A stretch of 64,000 bases of DNA from Planktothrix sp. PCC 11201 (lineage in GTDB: Bacteria > Cyanobacteriota > Cyanobacteriia > Cyanobacteriales > Microcoleaceae): contig NZ_LT797701.1 in assembly GCF_900009135.1 (NCBI RefSeq), positions 857,974-921,973 of the forward strand, given 5' to 3'. Under the pieces are notes generated by a model. It had not been told where the DNA came from and ran no database searches. It worked only from the letters and a program-made list of their open reading frames with translations. Positions 36,501-44,981 of the stretch are shown piece by piece; position 1 is the stretch's first letter, and each line of letters starts with the position of its first letter. Position numbers and translations under genes: made by a program.

Positions 36501-38058
36501 TGATGGAATTTCTATTTTAAAAAATGAAGAATATATTTATGTTAATAATGCCCACTTAAAACTATTTGGTTATAGTAATCCCGAAGAATTATTAACTAAA
36601 AATTGGCGAGTTCTTTATACATTGGATGTGGTAAAATGGTTTGAAAAAGATATATTTCCCCTGTTACAACAACAAAAATTCTGGCGGGGAGAAACCATCG
36701 GTTTAAGAAAAGATGGCACAACTTTTAATCAAGAAGTTTCCTTTACCGTTACAGAAGATGGGGATTATATTTGTATTTCTCAAGATATTAGTGAACGTCA
36801 AGCTGCCTTATATGAACGCCAACAAGCTGAAATTCAACTGCGTCAAACCAATGAACAATTAGCGATCGCCAACGCCGAACTTGCCATGGCTTCCCGTCTC
36901 AAGGATGAATTTCTAGCCAATATGAGTCACGAACTTAGGACTCCCCTCAACTCAATTTTAGGAATGTCAGAAGTCCTACAGGAACAAACCTTTGGAGAAC
37001 TCAATGAACAACAAAATCAAGCACTAAGGCTAATTTATAGAAATGGAAAACACCTACTCGAACTAATTAACGATATTCTCGATCTCTCCAAAATTGAAGC
37101 CGGAAAATTAAACCTAGAATGCTCTCCCGTTTCTGCTAATGAACTTTGTCAACACAGTTTAAGTTTTGTCAAACAACAGGCCTACCAAAAAAATATTCGA
37201 CTCAGTTATCAAATTGAAGACGTCACCGAAGCCCTGAATGTAGATGAACGTCGAATGCGTCAGGTTTTAATTAATTTGCTCAATAATGCGGTAAAATTTA
37301 CCCCCGAGGGTGGACAGGTGCGCCTGGAAGTCAGGGGAGATCCTGATGAAAAAAAAGTTCGTTTTTCTGTAATTGATAATGGCATTGGCATTGCTCTCGA
37401 AGATCAAGCGCAATTATTTCAAGTCTTTGTTCAAATTGATAGCCGTTTATCCCGACGTTATGAAGGCACAGGTTTAGGATTAGTGTTGGTAAAAAAATTG
37501 GTGGAAATGCACGGGGGGACAGTTACCCTCGATAGCCAACCCGGAAAAGGCAGTTGCTTTACCGTTGCCCTACCTTGGACTCAGGCCCCGTGGGGAGAAT
37601 CTCTGAGGTTAACTCCAGCCGAACTTTTGGATAGATCAGCCCTGTCTTGGATCGCTCCGAGTGGGTCAAAACGTCCTCTAATTCTGCTGGCTGAAGATAA
37701 TCCCGATAATATTCAGACCTTGCTTAACTACTTACAAGCTAAGGGGTTTGATTTGGAAGTGGCTAGAAATGGGATCGAAGCAGTTCAAAAAGCGAATAGT
37801 TTACATCCAGATTTGATTTTAATGGATATTTCCATGCCAGAAATAGATGGTTTGGAAGCCATGCGCCAGATTCGGGCTGATCCACAAATGGCCACCCTAC
37901 CGATAATTGCCTTAACAGCCTTCGCGATGGCCGGGGACAGGGAACAATGTTTGGCTGCCGGGGCAAATGAATATCTGCCTAAACCCGTACAAATCCGGCA
38001 GTTAGTTCAGTTGATTCAGAATTTTCTATTTGAAAGTCAGAGGAATTTCCATGAATAA
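33502..38058 (+). CDS. Giant hybrid kinase (4 CBS - PAS - GAF - GAF - PAS - PAS - HisKA - HATPase - REC)
   Basis: A 1518-residue cytosolic sensor. Two CBS pairs (about 10-295) contain segments such as TVGAVMTQPVITL and AQTVMTTPLFCL and may bind adenine nucleotides. A coiled coil and PAS (about 340-480) follow. GAF1 (about 490-645) has DTCF with Cys549 and a second Cys577 exactly 28 residues later before LVVPI, the layout of DXCF cyanobacteriochromes, although Tyr578 replaces the usual His. GAF2 (about 695-850) has Cys790-Leu but no DXCF. Two more PAS domains (about 865-1110) precede His1143 (NMSHELRTPLN), the ATPase and a C-terminal receiver with Asp1442. The next gene overlaps its stop by eight bases. 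Confidence 0.93.
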   Translation: MSNNSDNYFVSPLQKAITTDPLTVTPETILIDAIAIFNQSQTTCLLTPNSLAISQGKTCIIITVDHRPVGILTHRDIVRLIARRVDLQNLTVGAVMTQPVITLQETEFTHLSTTLNLLQQHNIRHLPLVNTQGKLVGLLSHRDLKNSLEPTDLLKLRTIEEVMNSTVVQAPATISLLKLAELMNSALVSCVVLVEERIDNQERFKIPVGLMTEGDILKFQALDLDWNLEAQTVMTTPLFCLKPNDTLLAAHLLMQQYNIHRIPIVGDRGELLGIITPTSILQAINPIDLLELVDLLRQKINHLEAEKVQLLQIQNTKLEEKIQGRTEALKRANQRLQAEIQERSLIESKIALQASLLEQVKNAIIATDLEGTIIYWNHYAQTLYQWTAEDALGNNIIDFVVPLDQQNLAEEIVYEVINTGYWEGEFTTSRKDSSTLPIHVFDTLIRDREGNPMGLVGISFDISERKKAEQQLHQQVQRERLFYQTALHIRQSLNLTDILNNAVVDIREILHCDRVLVYEFDSTFNGTIVAESVGEGWTSCLGMYLEDTCFKTRGAFHCLKGKKTAINNIEEANLSECYQQFLTQFQVKANLVVPISIQDHNQENGNFIWGLLIAHQCFSPRNWHSSELELLDEIAVQLSIGIQQSQLYQKAETEIQERQKIEQELRLLNQELETRILDRTAKLERQERKSRLFAEIALKIRQSLDIDQILQTTVTEVQNILGCDRLLIYRVFDNGTGKTIAESVLPGWDSILNFDFPEEVFPLEYQQLYSNRTVKAIANIHQQYQDITPCLVEFLQAWKIKAKLIVPIIQNHSFWGFMIAHQCVSPRKWTDFEIELMREIADQVGVALEQAQLVETLREREQFIESIADSSPNILYLYDVEQNRSIYNSRSLTTILGYTSLELSIIGDNFSILFHPDDQETVIKHLEETAQMSDREISYVEYRIQHKNGEWLWFSSHATVFKRDSSGNTQQILGVAQNISDRKQAEDNLKRQLAAVEASIDGISILKNEEYIYVNNAHLKLFGYSNPEELLTKNWRVLYTLDVVKWFEKDIFPLLQQQKFWRGETIGLRKDGTTFNQEVSFTVTEDGDYICISQDISERQAALYERQQAEIQLRQTNEQLAIANAELAMASRLKDEFLANMSHELRTPLNSILGMSEVLQEQTFGELNEQQNQALRLIYRNGKHLLELINDILDLSKIEAGKLNLECSPVSANELCQHSLSFVKQQAYQKNIRLSYQIEDVTEALNVDERRMRQVLINLLNNAVKFTPEGGQVRLEVRGDPDEKKVRFSVIDNGIGIALEDQAQLFQVFVQIDSRLSRRYEGTGLGLVLVKKLVEMHGGTVTLDSQPGKGSCFTVALPWTQAPWGESLRLTPAELLDRSALSWIAPSGSKRPLILLAEDNPDNIQTLLNYLQAKGFDLEVARNGIEAVQKANSLHPDLILMDISMPEIDGLEAMRQIRADPQMATLPIIALTAFAMAGDREQCLAAGANEYLPKPVQIRQLVQLIQNFLFESQRNFHE

Positions 38059-39058
38059 TCGTACAATTTCAGCCAAAAAATCCCTGATCCATTTCTTTTC
38101 CCTGGGCATTTTAATCTGTATCAGTTTGGGAATATTAATCAGTTGTTTTGAACAACCGATAACTCCCCTGCTTGTAGGCGTTAATAATTGGCCGGGTTTC
38201 GCCCCTTTATATTTAGCCGAGCAGTTGGGTTACTATCAAAATAGTTCGATTCATATTGTTGATTATCCCTCTACAACCGAAGTTAGTAGCGGGCTGCGTA
38301 GTGGGAATTTACAAGCAGGAGGGATGAGCATTGATGAAACCTTAATCCTGGCGGAAACCTTTCCAGAGGTTCGGGCAATTATGTTGATAGATGTATCCAA
38401 TGGTGCAGATGTAATCCTGGGGAAACCGGAGTTAAAAACCCTAGCAGATATTAAAGGAAAAAAAGTCGGGGTGGAAAACACCGCATTAGGGGCTTATATA
38501 CTGAGTCGGGGACTCGATAAAGCGGGACTTTCTCTACAGGATATTACTGTTGTTTCCCTGGGTTACTCGGAACATGAAGCCGCGTTTAAACAGGGTGAAG
38601 TTGATGCTGTTGTTACCTTTGAACCGGTTCGGTCTAACTTACTGGCAACGGGTGCTAAAGTCTTATTTGATAGCAGCAAAATACCGGGGGAAGTAGTGGA
38701 TATGTTGGTGGTACGTCAGGATATCTTAGAAACTCAATCTAAGAATTTAGAGCAGTTGGTGCGGGGCTGGTTTATGGCATTAGATTATTTCAAAAAAGAA
38801 CCGGAAAATGCGGCTGAAATTATGGCAAAACGGGGAGGAATCACAGCGAAGGAATTTTTGTCTTCTCTGAAACTATTGAGTTTTTTTACACCCATAGAAA
38901 ATAAAAAACTTCTCTCCCAAACCGATCCGAGTCTGGTTAATTCTGCTAAAAAATTATCTAAATTAATGCAAAACAAGGAACTACTACAGTCAAATATAGA
39001 TTTTTCATCTTTGTTAGATGCTCGTTTTTTCACTCAATTGAATCAATCTAATCCATGA
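38051..39058 (+). CDS. NMT1/SsuA-like periplasmic solute-binding lipoprotein
   Basis: A substrate-binding protein of the type used by nitrate, sulfonate, taurine or thiamine-precursor ABC transporters. The start ATG at 38051 (MNNRTISAK) overlaps the kinase stop and follows AGAGG; an in-frame upstream start at 38030 is less likely. A signal segment ends in a lipobox LISC (Cys about residue 39), so it should be lipid-anchored outside the membrane. The core motifs WPGFAPLYLAEQLGYY, DIKGKKVGVENTALGAY and VDAVVTFEPVRSNL are classic for the family. No ABC permease or ATPase gene is adjacent; kinases flank it on both sides with overlapping codons. It more likely serves as a sensor than for uptake (inference). 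Confidence 0.9.
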   Translation: MNNRTISAKKSLIHFFSLGILICISLGILISCFEQPITPLLVGVNNWPGFAPLYLAEQLGYYQNSSIHIVDYPSTTEVSSGLRSGNLQAGGMSIDETLILAETFPEVRAIMLIDVSNGADVILGKPELKTLADIKGKKVGVENTALGAYILSRGLDKAGLSLQDITVVSLGYSEHEAAFKQGEVDAVVTFEPVRSNLLATGAKVLFDSSKIPGEVVDMLVVRQDILETQSKNLEQLVRGWFMALDYFKKEPENAAEIMAKRGGITAKEFLSSLKLLSFFTPIENKKLLSQTDPSLVNSAKKLSKLMQNKELLQSNIDFSSLLDARFFTQLNQSNP

Positions 39059-40746
39059 AACGTTTTGCTTTTAGTCTACCTCTGCGCATTACTATTCCCA
39101 GTTTACTTCTATTTTTAAGTAGTGGACTAGGTTTCTGTAGTTTTATAACAGAAGTAAACGCAACCTACAAACGTCAGGAAAATAGAGTTTTAGAACAGGC
39201 AGATTTTTATAGTGAAAAAACTGTTACCCTCTTAGAATTTGTTTTACGACGGGCTAACATGGATAGTAAAAGTTTAGATGGGGCAAAGCTGGTGATTGGT
39301 GAAATGGGAGAAGAACCTAACTTAAAATTATCAGCTTTCTTAGATGAAAATAATGTTGTTGTTTTTTCCAATTATTATCAATTACAACAAAAACCCATAA
39401 TTAATACAAGTTTTTCCTATCTTTACCCCCAGATTCAAAAGGCTAAACAAACCAAAGTTAGAGAAAAAGTTTGGTCAGATAATCAGCTAATTTTAAAGGT
39501 GATTACCCCGGTCATACTTCCCCCCAAACCCAATCAATTGCGTCCTCAAGTGGGAACTCTACTCTCAATTTATGATCTGACTCAAATCAAAAAACAAGCC
39601 TATCGAGATGCTTTAAACCGTTCTTTACAAATGAATGCAGTGGTACTGATTATTTGTTTATTAGTGTGGTTATTTTTTGAATTAACTTTAACCAAAAGAG
39701 TCTCGCGGTTAGTATTAGTTAGTCAGAATTTAGCTCAGGGAAATTTAAGCGATCGCAGCCGTCTTGAAGGGTCAGATGAATTAGCTCAAATTTCTGCGGC
39801 TTTTGATCAAATGGCGGAGAAAATTGAACAGGATACCTATATTTTACAGGAATCTCAAATCGAATTACAACAAAAAGCCACCGAATTAGAAAAAGCTCTC
39901 ACCCAACTCAAACAAACTCAAGCTCAATTATTACAAAGTGAAAAAATGTCTAGTTTGGGACAATTAGTAGCTGGAATTGCCCATGAAATTAATAATCCAG
40001 TGAGTTTTATCTTTGGCAATATCACCTATGCTAAAGAATACACAGATAGCTTACTGAATTTAATTTCATTGTATCAAACCTATTATTCCCAACCTGTCAC
40101 AGAAATTCAAACCGAAATTGATGATTTGGATTTAGAATTTTTGGAATCTGATTTACAGAAAATTTTCCAGTCCATGCGAGTTGGAAGTCAAAGAATCGCT
40201 GATATTGTCCTATCCTTGCGTTCATTTTCCCGTTTAGATGAAGCCGATATTAAAACCGTTGATTTACATGAAAATCTGGATAATACCCTGATGATTTTAA
40301 AGCATCGTCTCAAAGCCCAAGCGTCTCGACCGGAAATTAAAGTGATCAAAAATTATGGAAAGATTCCCTTAATTCACTGCTATGTTGGTCAACTGAATCA
40401 AGTCTTTATGAATATTTTTATGAATGCTATTGATGCCCTAGAAACAGCCCAAAAAAACAGCCCGCCACAAATTTCTATTCATACAGATATCCTGACTGAT
40501 TCAGAACAAAAACAATGGGTAAAAATTGAAATTTCTGACAATGGTTTGGGAATGATTGAAACCGTTCGCAGTAGAATTTTTGAACCATTTTTCACCACTA
40601 AACCCGTCGGTCAAGGCACCGGAATGGGTTTAGCCATTAGTTATCAAATTATTGTGGAAAAACATCAAGGTCAACTCCTATGCACCTCTACACCCGGAGA
40701 GGGGAGTACCTTTGTGATCAGCTTACCCGTAATCAGTCATCAGTAA
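39055..40746 (+). CDS. Membrane histidine kinase (TM - sensor - TM - HAMP - HisKA - HATPase)
   Basis: A 563-residue kinase with a transmembrane helix near residues 10-30, an extracytoplasmic domain of about 160 residues, a second helix near 195-215, HAMP (about 215-268) and a coiled coil. His310 lies in GIAHEINNPVSF. The ATPase domain carries FMNIFMNAIDAL, DNGLGM and GTGMGLAISY. Its ATG overlaps the TGA of the solute-binding lipoprotein gene by four bases (ATGA), implying translational coupling. A direct reading is that the lipoprotein presents a ligand to this kinase, with the upstream kinases in the same relay. No response regulator with a DNA-binding domain is nearby. Confidence 0.92.
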   Translation: MKRFAFSLPLRITIPSLLLFLSSGLGFCSFITEVNATYKRQENRVLEQADFYSEKTVTLLEFVLRRANMDSKSLDGAKLVIGEMGEEPNLKLSAFLDENNVVVFSNYYQLQQKPIINTSFSYLYPQIQKAKQTKVREKVWSDNQLILKVITPVILPPKPNQLRPQVGTLLSIYDLTQIKKQAYRDALNRSLQMNAVVLIICLLVWLFFELTLTKRVSRLVLVSQNLAQGNLSDRSRLEGSDELAQISAAFDQMAEKIEQDTYILQESQIELQQKATELEKALTQLKQTQAQLLQSEKMSSLGQLVAGIAHEINNPVSFIFGNITYAKEYTDSLLNLISLYQTYYSQPVTEIQTEIDDLDLEFLESDLQKIFQSMRVGSQRIADIVLSLRSFSRLDEADIKTVDLHENLDNTLMILKHRLKAQASRPEIKVIKNYGKIPLIHCYVGQLNQVFMNIFMNAIDALETAQKNSPPQISIHTDILTDSEQKQWVKIEISDNGLGMIETVRSRIFEPFFTTKPVGQGTGMGLAISYQIIVEKHQGQLLCTSTPGEGSTFVISLPVISHQ

Positions 40747-40781
40747 TCAGTTATAGCAGGGATCAGGGGGAGCAGGGGGGT

Positions 40782-42098
40782 CAGGGGGAGCAGGGCAGGG
40801 CTGTTTCAAAGTCGGGTGAAAAAGAGTAAAGAAAGAGCGATAGCCACCTGATAAAATGGAAAGCGATCGCCATTTTTTCTAAAAAAAGATGCTAACGAGT
40901 TTAATAGAAAATTTAAAAAAAGTCAAGGACTTCAGAAAAAGTCAGGGAAAAAGGTATGAGTTATGGGAAGTGCTATTTCAACAATAAGAAGGGTAATGAG
41001 AGGAGTAGATGAGAAAGATTTAAGTAAAATAGTAAAAGAATGGTCAAGAGATAATTCTCCTAAATTAAAGGGAATAGAGGGATTAGCAATAGATGGAAAA
41101 AGTTTAAGAAGTACGGTAAAAGACCCCGGAAATCAGCAGCAAAACATGGGAATAATGGTATCTATATTTAGTCAAGAAACAGGATTAGTATTAGCGACGG
41201 AAAAGTTCGAGAGTAAAACCGGTTCAGAACAAGCTGTAGCCCAAAGGATGATAGGAGAATGTGGTCTAAAAGGAAAGTTGATAACTGCGGATACGTTACA
41301 TTGTAATGTCACCACAGTCCGAAAGATTATCGAGAGTGAAAACGATTATTTAATTGCGGTTAAGAAGAATCAAATCAAACTGTATAATCAAATCGAAAAA
41401 ATCATAAAAACGACGAAAGCTGAAAGTATAGATACTCAAAAAGAGCGGGGTCATGGACGAGAAATAACTCGTCGGGTATCAGTGTTTAAAAAATCAATAA
41501 AAATTGAAAGCCTTTGGGAACATATTCAAAGTATAATTCAGGTAGAACGGTGGGGATACAGAGGAAAAAAGTCTGATAAAGAAACGGTTTATTATATAAG
41601 TAGTATCTGGGAAAAGGCAGAATTTTTTTCCCAAAAGATTAAAGGGCATTGGGGGATTGAAAATCAAGTTCATTGGGTAAAAGATGTGTTATTTAAAGAG
41701 GATAGTATGAAAATTCATCAAGTACGAGCGGCGACTAATTTGGCATTGCTCAACACCCTAGGATTGAATATTTTCAGAGGTTTAGGATTTTTATCAATAA
41801 CAGAGGGAAGAAGGTGGTTAGGAAATCAGTGGGAGAAATTAGTGGCTATCTCTTCATCCCCAAGTTAAGAATAGAGCGATTAGTTTAGGAAAAATAGAGA
41901 AAAATCACAAACGTAAGTCTTACTCCGTAGGGAATAGGAATATTTATGCTATTTAGATAACTATTTCATATAATTAATATTATATAGCCCTTATAGGAAA
42001 TATTAATTCTTCCGAAAATAGCTATTATGTTTGAGAATTATGGCTAAAAAGTAAGCTATAATTTTCAAACATGAAACAGCCCTGCCCTGCTCCCCCTG
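40782..42098 (+). mobile_element. ISAs1-family insertion sequence, decayed
   Basis: Exact 27-base inverted repeats, 40782-40808 and 42072-42098, enclose a transposase remnant. The inner 18 bases read TGAAACAGCCCTGCCCTG at the right end. Outside the left arm is a G-rich tract of CAGGGGGAG-like units, and outside the right arm the complementary C-rich tract, so the true IS end may be inside the G-rich part. No clear target duplication is visible. About 200 non-coding bases lie between the transposase stop and the right end; the 209 bases from 42099 to the next gene show nothing I recognise. Confidence 0.8.
40889..41868 (+). pseudogene. ISAs1-family transposase, N-terminally deleted and frameshifted
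   Basis: The frame from ATG 40889 gives the normal family N-terminus (MLTSLIENLKKVKDFRKSQG, then YELWEVL) but reaches TAA after 26 codons. The conserved STIRRVMRGVD segment resumes at once in another frame. About 35-45 residues normally between these parts are missing, so a small deletion removed the N-terminal associated domain and shifted the frame. The remainder from 40963 is open for 301 codons. It keeps the DDE triad region: Asp in AIDGKSLRS, Asp in ITADTLHC, and Glu in HWGIENQVHW. A restart product would have the catalytic core but an incomplete DNA-binding part. Deletion size is estimated from family memory. Confidence 0.8.
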
Positions 42099-42319
42099 CT
42101 CCCCCTGCCCAATCTTCCCGATTCCCCCTCAGAACCTTTGTAGGATCTTGTTAATCCTAAACCAGTGTTTGCAAATCATCTCCACTTGTTTATAATAGGG
42201 GGTGATACCCCTCATGGGTTAAGCCCATCTTTTTGTGAATGTCCTCCCAAAAGATAGTAGTTTGACACCAGAATGGTCGAATCAACCCTGTAGTATCACT
42301 AATTTGGTTGTGGGTCACT

Positions 42320-42910
42320 ATGAAAAATCTTATGATAGACGAAGACTTTCCGGCGGTTGATGGAATTGGGCTCTTTGAGTTAAAAAATCCTATTAATTCT
42401 GAGTTTAATTCTACTGAAATTACGGTTTATCCTCAACGGGAAGAACTTAATTTAGAGCAAGAACTTACCATTAAAACCTCAACAAAAATTAGGTTAGCCT
42501 TAGAAGAATTATATTGTTTTGAAGTGATCGAAAATCAGTTTCAACATTGGGGCATTACTTTTAAAAATGCGATCGCTCTCCAACCGTCTAATCCAGCTTT
42601 TGTGATTAAACCCACAACCACTGTAATCATGGGTGCGCCCAAAGGGGGACATTTAGAAATCAACTTTAAATATCCCGTTCAGAAAGTCTGTGGAATGGTT
42701 ACCAGTTCTAGTGCTACGGTTTTATCAGCTTATGATATCGAAGGTAAAAAAGTAGCAGAAACCGGAATGAGCGTTTCCCATCATATGAGTTCTGATGCTC
42801 TTAACTTCCCTAATGCTCAACTAAAACTAAGTGGTTGTAATCTTAAAAAAGTTACCTTTGGAACCTTTGATGGTCAATTAATTTTACATCATTTTCGAGT
42901 TGAATTTTAA
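42320..42910 (+). CDS. Hypothetical protein, beta-rich
   Basis: I do not recognise this gene. Starting at ATG 42320 (MKNLMIDEDF) it gives 196 residues with alternating hydrophobic strands, no signal peptide and no membrane helix. The second half (GGHLEINFKYPVQKVCGMV, then ATVLSAYDIEGKKVAET and NLKKVTFGTFDGQLILHHFRVEF) has the pattern of a jelly-roll or carbohydrate-binding-like beta sandwich. Alternative in-frame starts are TTG 42308 and ATG 42332; none has a strong ribosome binding site. It sits alone between the IS and a convergent gene 10 bases away. A binding role is only a fold-level guess. Confidence 0.65.
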   Translation: MKNLMIDEDFPAVDGIGLFELKNPINSEFNSTEITVYPQREELNLEQELTIKTSTKIRLALEELYCFEVIENQFQHWGITFKNAIALQPSNPAFVIKPTTTVIMGAPKGGHLEINFKYPVQKVCGMVTSSSATVLSAYDIEGKKVAETGMSVSHHMSSDALNFPNAQLKLSGCNLKKVTFGTFDGQLILHHFRVEF

Positions 42911-42920
42911 AGTTTAATTT

Positions 42921-43799
42921 CTAAGAATAATTTTTGTAATCCTGTTGCAGAATTTGTAACCCTTCTAATAGGGCTTCACGGACGATGGGTTCATTTTCTT
43001 GATATAACATCAACTGAAAATACTCAACAATATGAGTCTGATCAATTTCTTGAAAGAACTCTATGGGCGGTAAGGGTTGCCAACGTTTAGCTTCTAATAG
43101 TAACTGTGGATTTCCCGAATGTTGGGGAAAATTTTTAAAAGCTGTGGTGAGTTGACGCACAGCAATCAAGCGTTTTAGGCAATTCTCTTGGGTTAAATCT
43201 CCTAACCATCGGTTAAGTTGAGATTTACCTATATTGAATTTTTGTTGATACCATTGCCAGATAATAAAGATTAAAATTCCCAGAATACCTAAATTCTGCC
43301 CAATCAGACTTAAAGCCATTTCTGGACTCTGGGAGCTTGTCCAAATCGATAAAGAAATATACAGGAATATACAGGAACTTACCCCACTTCCAAAGGCAAA
43401 TAAAAATTGACGTTGAGACCTTTCTAGTCTTCGATACCAGTCCCATTGGTTGAGGTTAACGGGAAGTTCCCTGTGACGGTAAACCCAACTCATCACCAGC
43501 GCACCGAAAGCGGTTGAAAATAAAAGTTTACTATTCCACCAGCCCCAAATTCCGAATAGAATTAGGAAAAACAACCAACTTCTCAAACGTTGATACCGAC
43601 GGCGGCTCAATCTTTTTCTGGGTTGAACCCGGTGAAAATATGGAAGTAGGGATGTAGCGAGGAAAGACTTAGAAGAATTGACCTTTGCATCCCTGGAATA
43701 TAATAGTGTTTGAACTTGATGCCGGAGTTGCTGAGTCCCGATTGATAGGCTAATCCGAATTAGCTCAAGATGATCAAGGGTTTTACTGAGTTTATCCAT
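42921..43799 (-). CDS. Hypothetical multi-pass membrane protein
   Basis: A 292-residue protein without a family I can name. The N-terminal 65 residues are helical and basic (KRLSRRRYQRLRS). Two hydrophobic segments follow at about 72-105, including WLFFLILFGIWGWW, and two more at about 133-185. The C-terminal 100 residues are cytoplasmic-looking helices resembling HEAT-like repeats (CLKRLIAVRQLTTAF, EPIVREALLEGLQILQQ). A basic stretch before helix 1 places the N-terminus inside by the positive-inside rule. It is divergent from the MBL hydrolase gene across a 219-base gap. Confidence 0.7.
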   Translation of the reverse strand: MDKLSKTLDHLELIRISLSIGTQQLRHQVQTLLYSRDAKVNSSKSFLATSLLPYFHRVQPRKRLSRRRYQRLRSWLFFLILFGIWGWWNSKLLFSTAFGALVMSWVYRHRELPVNLNQWDWYRRLERSQRQFLFAFGSGVSSCIFLYISLSIWTSSQSPEMALSLIGQNLGILGILIFIIWQWYQQKFNIGKSQLNRWLGDLTQENCLKRLIAVRQLTTAFKNFPQHSGNPQLLLEAKRWQPLPPIEFFQEIDQTHIVEYFQLMLYQENEPIVREALLEGLQILQQDYKNYS

Positions 43800-44018
43800 T
43801 CTGACGATCCCAAGTTAAGTCTTGTGTTTTGTGATCTCAAGTTTGAGCTAAAATTAAAATGGCATTATGGATATTTTATGGCATTTTGTCACATTAGCTA
43901 ATATTGATCCGAGATAAACTTACATCTCTATCGGTTACGATTAAGTTTTCCAGCCAAAACTTAATTATAATCAACCTAACCCACTCAATTGCCTAACTCC
44001 AACTAGCAATTAACACCT

Positions 44019-44903
44019 ATGTCTAATTTACAAAACCAATTTACGGTTCACTTTTGGGGAGTCAGAGGGAGCATCGCTTGTCCGGGGTCGGAAACGGTGC
44101 GCTACGGTGGAAATACTCCCTGTGTTGAAATGCGAGTGGGCTCAGAACGGTTGATTTTTGATGGGGGTACGGGTTTACGAGTTCTCGGACAATCTTTGCT
44201 GTCTCAAATGCCTGTAACCGGGCATTTATTTTTTAGTCACTATCATTGGGATCATATTCAGGGATTTCCATTTTTTGTTCCCGCTTTTATTAAAATTAAT
44301 ACTTTTTATATTTATGGTACGATTGCCCCCGATGGTTCAACGGTGCAGCATCGTTTGAATGATCAAATGCTCCATCCTAATTTTCCGGTTCCTTTACAAA
44401 TTATGGGAGCAGATTTAAAGTTTGTTGATATTAATGTGGGCAAGTCGATTGAAATTGGGGATGAAGTTGTGGTGGAAACGGCCCTATTAAACCATCCGGG
44501 GGAAGCGGTGGGCTATCGCGTCAATTGGCGAAATTATGCCGCGGCCTATGTCAGTGATACGGAACATTTTCCCGATCGCCTAGACGAAAATGTGTTATTT
44601 TTAGCTCGGAATGCGGATGTTTTAATTTACGATGCTACCTATACGAATGAAGAATATTATGCTGAAAAAACCAGTAAGGTGGGATGGGGGCATTCAACTT
44701 GGCAAGAAGCGGTCAAAATAGCCAAAGCTGCCAAGGTGAAACGGTTAGTGATTTTCCATCATGACCCCCTGCATAATGATGATTTTATGGATAAAACCGG
44801 GGAACAGGTGGCCGAACAGTTTCCGAATAGTTTAATCGCCAGGGAAGGATTATCGATTCAGTTAAGTTCTCCTTCCAATTCTATTCCTCCTCTCTCCCAT
44901 TAA
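44019..44903 (+). CDS. MBL-fold metallo-hydrolase
   Basis: A 294-residue beta-lactamase-fold hydrolase expected to bind two metal ions in the cytoplasm. The metal motif is SHYHWDHIQG (HxHxDH). Further ligands lie in NHPGEAVGYRV, YVSDTEH and the final FHHDP. The N-terminus FWGVRGSIACPGSETVRYGGN is characteristic of a phosphodiesterase-like subgroup often annotated as cyclic-phosphate hydrolases or RNase Z relatives. The exact substrate is not known to me. The preceding 43800-44018 gap holds promoters for it and the divergent gene; none is placed. ribF follows after 78 bases. Confidence 0.88.
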   Translation: MSNLQNQFTVHFWGVRGSIACPGSETVRYGGNTPCVEMRVGSERLIFDGGTGLRVLGQSLLSQMPVTGHLFFSHYHWDHIQGFPFFVPAFIKINTFYIYGTIAPDGSTVQHRLNDQMLHPNFPVPLQIMGADLKFVDINVGKSIEIGDEVVVETALLNHPGEAVGYRVNWRNYAAAYVSDTEHFPDRLDENVLFLARNADVLIYDATYTNEEYYAEKTSKVGWGHSTWQEAVKIAKAAKVKRLVIFHHDPLHNDDFMDKTGEQVAEQFPNSLIAREGLSIQLSSPSNSIPPLSH

Positions 44904-44981
44904 GTCTAACTCTAGGGTTGATTTCACAAAATTTTCTGACCTGGCGATCGCCAATTTCAAAATTATGTCAAAATGTGAAGT

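Noticed and set aside
40963..41868. Intact transposase of 301 residues
   Set aside because: The conserved N-terminal part is present upstream in another frame, showing deletion and frameshift.
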